From: Anser cygnoides
Lineage: Eukaryota > Chordata > Aves > Anseriformes > Anatidae
Direction: 5' to 3'
Length of the DNA stretch: 64,000 nucleotides
Assembly: GCF_040182565.1 (NCBI RefSeq)
Contig: NC_089894.1
Coordinates: forward strand, 3,681,501-3,745,500
The notes beneath the pieces are model-generated. The model saw nothing but the letters and a program-made list of their open reading frames with translations. It was not told where the DNA came from and searched no databases. Made by a program: the position numbers and the translations under genes. This document shows positions 1-64,000 of the stretch, one piece after another (the stretch's first letter is position 1; each line of letters starts with the position of its first letter).

Positions 1-3000
1 CCTCCAGCGCTCCCGCTTCCCTCAGCGCACCACAGCCCGGCCCCGTGCAGGTTCACGGGCAGGTCACTGGGACGAGCCCGGCTGCTGCAAAACGCTCTGT
101 GGTGGGCCTGATCCTGCCCCTTGTGCCTCCCCAAGCTCACCAGGGACAGGAGCTGTCCTGCCTGCCCTGGGATTCAGGACGCAGGTGTGTTTGCCTGACC
201 GAGAGGTTTCGCCTGGGGAGACCGCAGGGTGAGTGGGGAAGGTCTTGGTTCTGTCACATTCATGGCTTTCCAGCATCAGCCCTCACTCCCTGCCCCACGG
301 AAAGGCCGGCTGTGGGGCAGAGCTCTGGGGCATGCCCTGGCGAAGGCTCTGGAGTGCTTTCCACTACCCTGCTCCGAGCAGGCTCAGCTCTATGTTCAGA
401 GCTCCCCAAGGTGCAGTCCTGGTAACTTGGGAGGCAACTTGTGGCTGGAGCACTGGGCCAAACGGGGGGCCGGGAACATCTTTGGTCTTGGACCTGAAGA
501 GAAACTTGTGCAGCCATAGTGTTTGGTTTGGGAAGATTTGCTTTTTTTTTTTTTTCTCTTAAAAAAAGGCAAAATATGGGGAAACAGAGGCCAAGTGACA
601 AAGCTGGCACCCTACCCTTGCCATTCCCTTATGTGCCCTCTTGTTCCCCAGATCCCATCCTGAAGCCCAAGCAGCCACAGCCCGCCAGCAGCCTCCAGGC
701 CTCCTTCCCAGGCCTCTGCATGGAGATTGGAGCTCGAACTGGAGCAGGATCCTTCCTCCCTTGCCACAGGACTACACAGACAGAGGCCAGGTAGAGCCCC
801 AGGAGCTGCAGGCCCTGCTGGGGAGGAGCAGGAGGGTGATGGAGGGAAGGGCTCCTGGTGCTGTCCCTAATGCACCAAGAACAATCATGGTGATTCCTGC
901 CTCCCTGTGCACTCATCCACCTCCAGCCCTCTCTCCCTTTCTCCTCAGTTCAACCCCTCCATTCCCCTCCCTCTACCCTTCTCTCCTCATCTCCATCTAC
1001 CTCCACCTCCCATTCACCCATTGCTCCATCCCCTCTTCTATCCATCCAGAGCAGTAACAATCAGTGAACCAGGCTGGCACTGGTTTTCCAAGGCTTAACC
1101 CACAGGTCCCAGTGCCATGAGCACTCTTCTGCCATTTGCTGGAGCTGGGGGCACTGTAGTAGTGCCCAGGCCTGATTCTGGAGGAGCTGGGCCATGAAGG
1201 CTGCCCCGGTGGATTAGTTAGTGGCTGTGTAAGGGCAGAGCAGGGACTCAACAGGTATTACCTGCCAGCAGCCAGATTTTACATGACTTAACCAGCGTTT
1301 TCTGTCTTGGAGACTCCAAATTCCCTACTAAGTTAGTGCAATAGTGCATTAAAATGGGCTGCACACACTGCAAAATCATTTATCAGGAGCCATAAGCACA
1401 TCCAGTTTAGGTAGGAAGAGTTGCTGCAAATTGAAGTCTGCCCAGCAGCCTGGACTTCAGCTGGGGTCTTACATGTTACGAGACCGTGCTATAGGCTGGC
1501 TGTGAGGTGTTGAGCGGTCCATAGCAGGACTATCTCCCTGCAGATGCAGAGGTCATATTTCCTGTGCTTGTTTCTGTAAAAGACTTTTCAAGGCCATAGG
1601 GCAGAGAGCTTTGGGAAGCTCAGAGTGCTGAGAAATCCCCCCCGTTACGCTGTTTAGCTAGAGTTCATGGCTGGGGGTGCAGCAGCATGGTACCTGACTC
1701 CTGCAAGGATGACCCTTCAGACCAGGCAGCTTTGCCAACTGCAGAGGAAAATGCTGTTTCATCTGACTAGTGTTTTTTACATGTCGGCCTCACAGCTGGT
1801 TTCACATTTAACTGAGGCCACGAAGCAAACCCCCACCAACAAGAACTGCCCAGCAGATACCTCCCCTAAGCTGACAGGCTATTTGCACTACTGCAGGTGT
1901 TTGCAATACAGCCACTGCAAAATGTTTTTAGTTGCTGCTTTTATCTCCATAGTCTTGATGTTCCTTGTAAAGCATCTAACTCGGCAGAGCTCATGTCCAC
2001 CGACAATACACAGCAAATTGCAGCCATACCTGTCAGTTCTTAGTTGGAGATTCTTAGAGCACCAGCTTGCAGTTGCCTGCTGAAGGGACCCCTGCTTTCC
2101 CCATGCGTGAAGTCTGCATTCCCCACTCTGTTACCACTGACATTACTACCTGTTCAAGGCAGCTAACTGGCAGTTAAATCAATATTAATATTTTATTATG
2201 TTGTCGAAGCCCTGCACAGGAAGTTGATGTAACAGGTTGCTAATGCACTAGAACTCGTGCCCAGAATTGATTTCCAGGCCATTGAGGTCAGCTTTGGAGA
2301 CAGTATTGAACCTTGCTTTGGAGTCCAACTGTTTGCTGCCTTCCTCCTTCAAAGCAAAGTCAAGACAAAAGACCATAATTGGAATTTCATTCTCCCGCGG
2401 AACATTACACTGGGGGATGCAGCTCTCTTCATCTCTCAGTGTGAGACAGTTTACCCGATATGATTTGTTCTTAAGAGTGAAGCACTGTTTCAGCCAAATC
2501 CCAGGATGGGGGGCCCCCATGCAGATCCATATCCAGAAGTCTGGTTGCCAAGATTCAGCGAGTACTCAAATTGGACCAGACTACGCCAGCTGCCTGTAGA
2601 AGCAAGACTTGCACGGGCAGAAGACAGCCATGTCAGGAGTGAAGGCCAAGCAACTGGCTTTACAAGCCCCTGGCGCTCCCTACCAAAGAATGGGCTTGAC
2701 TCCAGGCTCCAGCACACGGTACGAGACTGGAGTAGCAGCGCTAAACTCCTCTTATCTGGCTTTCTGATTGCACCCACCTGTAATTTTTAGCACAAACTAA
2801 AGCATGGCAAGATGCCATTAGTATAAGCCATATGCAGTTGAATGGAAAGGCAGTTCAAGAAAAGGTAAGTAATTGGATTTACCAATTATTGGAGAATGCC
2901 ACAGCATCCCGTTTAAAGTACTATCTGCTGCTAAATGATGCACTGCCTACTAGCAGCAATTTGAAAGATTAAAGTCCCTCTTATTCCACAAAGAACTGTG

Positions 3001-3059
3001 AAACTGCTCATTGAAAGCTCTTTAAAACTCCTTGTCCAGGGGCCTGGAGATGTGAAAGG
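1..3059. other. Intergenic region upstream of NSF, no supported gene
   Basis: I find no gene here that I can support. Open frames on both strands are short, overlap one another and match no family I recognise. Visible content is a T14 tract at 542-555, a C/T-rich stretch of low complexity around 900-1050, and otherwise unique-looking sequence. One stretch, 2248-2565, is open on the minus strand for about 105 codons with a protein-like composition. It has no recognisable domain and competing open frames lie on the plus strand, so it is not called a gene. Confidence 0.5.
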
Positions 3060-3563
3060 TCTCTGAGCCCTGCGTGTCCCCTGCTACAGCCAGCTGACCT
3101 CCTGCTGCACCCTGCCAGCCCCCAGTGCTGCTCTCTCACTCCCCCTCCTCAAAGGAAGAGAGGGGGAAAATATGATGTAAAGGGTTCACGGGTTGAGATA
3201 AGGTCTGGGAGATTCCTTACCAATTATTGTCACAGGCAAAACAGACTCAGCTGAGGGAGATTAATATGATTTATTGCTTAGTACTAGCAGTAGAGCAGTG
3301 AGAAACAAAAAGCAAACTTAAAAATCACCTTTGTCCCCCATCCACCTTCCTCTCTACCTCTTTCCCCTGGGCAGCACAGGGAATGGGGGCTGCAGTCAGC
3401 CCAGCACACTTCCTCATCCGCTGTTCCTTCATGGTCACTCCCTTCCCCTGCTCAAGCGTGGGGTCTCTCCCACGGGGCTGGAACTCCATACTGATCCTAT
3501 GTGGGCTTCTCACAGGCTGCAGCTCTTCAAGAACTCCTCCAATACATGTCTGTACCACGGGGT
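3060..3563 (-). mobile_element. ERV LTR-like repeat, left part (interrupted by CR1)
   Basis: This resembles a family of endogenous-retrovirus LTR-derived sequences frequent in bird genomes. It has a bracketing phrase of the type CACAGGCAAAACAGACTC, then short C/T-rich segments with recurring CCCACGGG and GGCTGCAG motifs. An AATAAA polyadenylation-type hexamer reads on the minus strand at 3270-3275, which is why minus orientation is suggested. The same motif style resumes at 4111 after the CR1, so the two parts look like one element split by a later insertion. The left boundary is approximate and no retroviral protein frame is visible. The family assignment rests on recalled resemblance, not alignment. 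Confidence 0.45.
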
Positions 3564-4110
3564 CACAGAATGACTTGGGTTGGAAGGGACCTCAAAGATC
3601 ATCTAGTTCCACCCCGCCTGCCATAGGCAGGGATGTCACACAGTAGATGAGGTTGTTCATGGCCTCATCCAACCTGTTCTTGAACACCTCCAGGGATGGG
3701 GCATCCAAAACCTCTCTGGGCAACCTGTTCCAGTGCCTCACCACCCTCTGAGTGAAGAATTTCCTCCTAACCTCTAATCTAAATCTCCCCTCTTTTAGTT
3801 TAAAACCATTCCCCCTTATCCTGTCATTATCTGATTGAGCAAAGAGTTGCTCTCCATCTTTTTTATAAGTCCCCTTTAAGTATTGAAAGGCCGCAGTGAG
3901 GTCACCCCGGAGCCTTCTCTTCTTTAGGCTGAACATCCCCAGCTCTCTCAGCCTTTCTTCATAGGAGAGCTGCTCCAGTCCTTTGAGCATCTTTGTGGCC
4001 TCCTCTGCACCCGTTCTAACAGATCCAAACCCTTCTTGTGCTGGTGGCCGCAGACCTGGACACAGTGCTCCAAGTGGGGCCTCACAAAGGCAGAGTGGAG
4101 GGGTCCAGCT
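3564..4110 (-). mobile_element. CR1 LINE, 5'-truncated, antisense
   Basis: This is the 3' end of a CR1 non-LTR retrotransposon lying antisense to NSF. The CR1 3' terminus is at the left: CACAGAAT at 3564-3571 is the reverse complement of the ATTCTGTG end octamer. The minus strand between 3592 and 3990 stays open and encodes the conserved C-terminal peptide of the CR1 reverse transcriptase, with LSYEERLRELGMFSLKKRR, GNGFKLKEGRFRLEVRRKFF and HWNRLPREVLDAPSLEVFK. The 5' end is truncated near 4110, so the copy is dead. It sits inside an ERV LTR-like sequence and is therefore the younger of the two insertions. Confidence 0.9.
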
Positions 4111-4425
4111 GCGTCAACACGGGTCCCGCACGGGCAGCGGCTCCCCCCAGGCCCCCTGCTCCTGCGTGGGCTCCTCTCCACGGGCTGCATCTCCCGTGGG
4201 AGCTCTCCATGGACCACAGCGTCCTCCAGACCACATCCACCTGCTCCGCCGGGGACCCACGGGCTGCAGGGGGACAGCCTGCTCCACCAGGGGCCTCTCC
4301 AGAGGCCGCAGGGGAACTTGTGCGGCGTGCCTGGAGCACCTCCTGCTGCACCGCCCTGTGTGTCTGTGGGCTTGTTTCTCTCTACATTTCCTCACTTCCC
4401 TGCTGTTGCCTAGTGGTTTTTACCC
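4111..4425 (-). mobile_element. ERV LTR-like repeat, right part
   Basis: The right-hand continuation of the LTR-like sequence after the CR1 insertion. It carries degenerate repeats of a CTGCTCC...CACGGGCTGCAG pattern and a TTGTTTCTCTCTACATTTCCT stretch of the type I associate with this bird repeat family. It ends near 4425, directly against the GC-rich NSF promoter. Plus-strand open frames of up to about 225 codons across this segment are products of its GC-rich, stop-poor composition. Boundaries and family name need alignment to a bird repeat library. Confidence 0.42.
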
Positions 4426-4476
4426 TACTTCGGAGCCGTGGGCCGATTCTCTAGCCCATGGGGACGGAAAACCCAT

Positions 4477-4547
4477 GGGCCCGGCGGTGGGCCGGGGGCT
4501 GCGGGCACCCGGAGGGTGCCCGCAGCCCCCGGCCCACCGCCGGGCCC
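4477..4547. repeat. Perfect 34-bp inverted repeat, 3-nt loop
   Basis: Positions 4477-4510 and 4514-4547 are exact reverse complements over 34 bases, checked base by base, separated by GGA at 4511-4513. The pairing breaks at 4476/4548. The arms are almost entirely G and C. The structure ends 97 nt before the NSF start codon. It could be a genuine cruciform-forming element, the result of a fold-back replication error, or an assembly artefact in GC-rich DNA. Confidence 0.95.
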
Positions 4548-4644
4548 CGGCGCCTGCGCTGCGCCGCCCCATGGCGGCTCCGGGGCGGGCCCGGCGCTGC
4601 GGAGCGGCTGAGAGGCGGCGCTGCGGGCTGAGCGCAGCGACAAG

Positions 4645-63529
<58,885 letters not shown>

Positions 63530-64000
63530 GTAAGAAAGTAATCGAGGAGGGAGATGCCTTATTCCTGTAATAATTTTGACAGTGGAGGGCTTTGTGTCTT
63601 GCTGATAACTGCTGTGCTGCCAGTGGTATTAGTGCTATTGTCTCTTGATTCAGTCAAGTTAATCCTAGCCTGCTGCTGTTCATTCAGTTAGACATTTCTA
63701 GGATAACCACAAAGGATTCATCGTTAATTATCTAATTATTTAAGGATGAATCTTATGGAGTCAGCCCTAGAAATACTAACAAAGGAAACAGGTTAAACCT
63801 TTACCATGTAAACTTCAAACACGCAAGCAGTCTGCTTTCTGATTTAACTGAGGAGCAGTTCACTCCAGATTGATCCCTGGCTCAAGCATGTGCTCCCTTA
63901 TTTAGAATTGATTTCTGAGTAATGTATGATTGTGGATGCTAGGCTTTTAATTTGTTCTTAACTTGAAATTATCAGGTGTTAATTAAAAAAGGTGAGTAAA
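63530..64000 (+). other. NSF: NSF intron 17, partial
   Basis: Begins with donor GTAAGA and runs off the window. No exon of NSF is visible before the edge. Confidence 0.85.

Noticed and set aside
1667..2083. Plus-strand open frame of 138 codons with a hydrophobic stretch
   Set aside because: No recognisable family, no splice or promoter support, and a cysteine- and serine-rich composition like random sequence.
3592..3990. Minus-strand open frame of 132 codons with good protein character
   Set aside because: Genuine coding ancestry, but it is the C-terminal part of a CR1 reverse transcriptase in a truncated dead copy, so it is listed as a mobile element, not a gene.

Overview
The window is vertebrate nuclear DNA, almost certainly from a bird. 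The evidence is the repeat content: several chicken-repeat-1 (CR1) LINE copies with the bird-typical antisense C-terminal reverse-transcriptase peptide and the ATTCTRTG octamer end instead of a poly(A) tail, plus an endogenous-retrovirus LTR-like sequence of a kind common in birds. Genes are spread over long GT-AG introns; there are no operons, ribosome binding sites or prokaryotic features.

One gene is recognised: NSF (N-ethylmaleimide-sensitive factor), on the plus strand. It runs from its CpG-rich promoter (about 4430-4760) and start codon at 4645 to beyond the right edge. Seventeen coding exons were located to the base from splice sites, reading frame and the known protein. Together they give 1908 nt, 636 codons, in one unbroken frame. 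The usual protein is about 744 residues, so roughly the last 108 (end of D2) lie beyond 64000. The N domain (exons 1-7), D1 ATPase domain (exons 8-13) and most of D2 (exons 14-17) are present with all expected catalytic residues.

Layout: 1-3059 is intergenic with no gene I can support. 3060-4425 is an ERV LTR-like repeat split by a younger antisense CR1, and it abuts the NSF promoter. 4430-4760 is the CpG-rich promoter and exon 1, with a perfect 34-bp inverted repeat (4477-4547), GC box, YY1-like motifs and an upstream ATG. Intron 1 (12.2 kb) starts with a G19 run and a degenerate ~60-bp tandem repeat. The rest is exons separated by introns holding CR1 fragments: 19990-21040 minus; 34980-36930 plus, old, interrupted by a young minus copy at 35279-35815; 41345-42260 minus, very old; 43085-43850 plus; 52829-53480 minus.

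NSF is the hexameric AAA+ ATPase that, with alpha-SNAP, takes apart SNARE complexes after membrane fusion, so this is a housekeeping locus. No new multi-gene system was found. The observations most worth checking are non-coding: the perfect GC-rich inverted repeat just upstream of the NSF start codon, the minisatellite in early intron 1, the nested retroelements against the promoter, a 27-T tract at the exon 8 acceptor, and AT-rich intronic blocks that look like candidate conserved elements.
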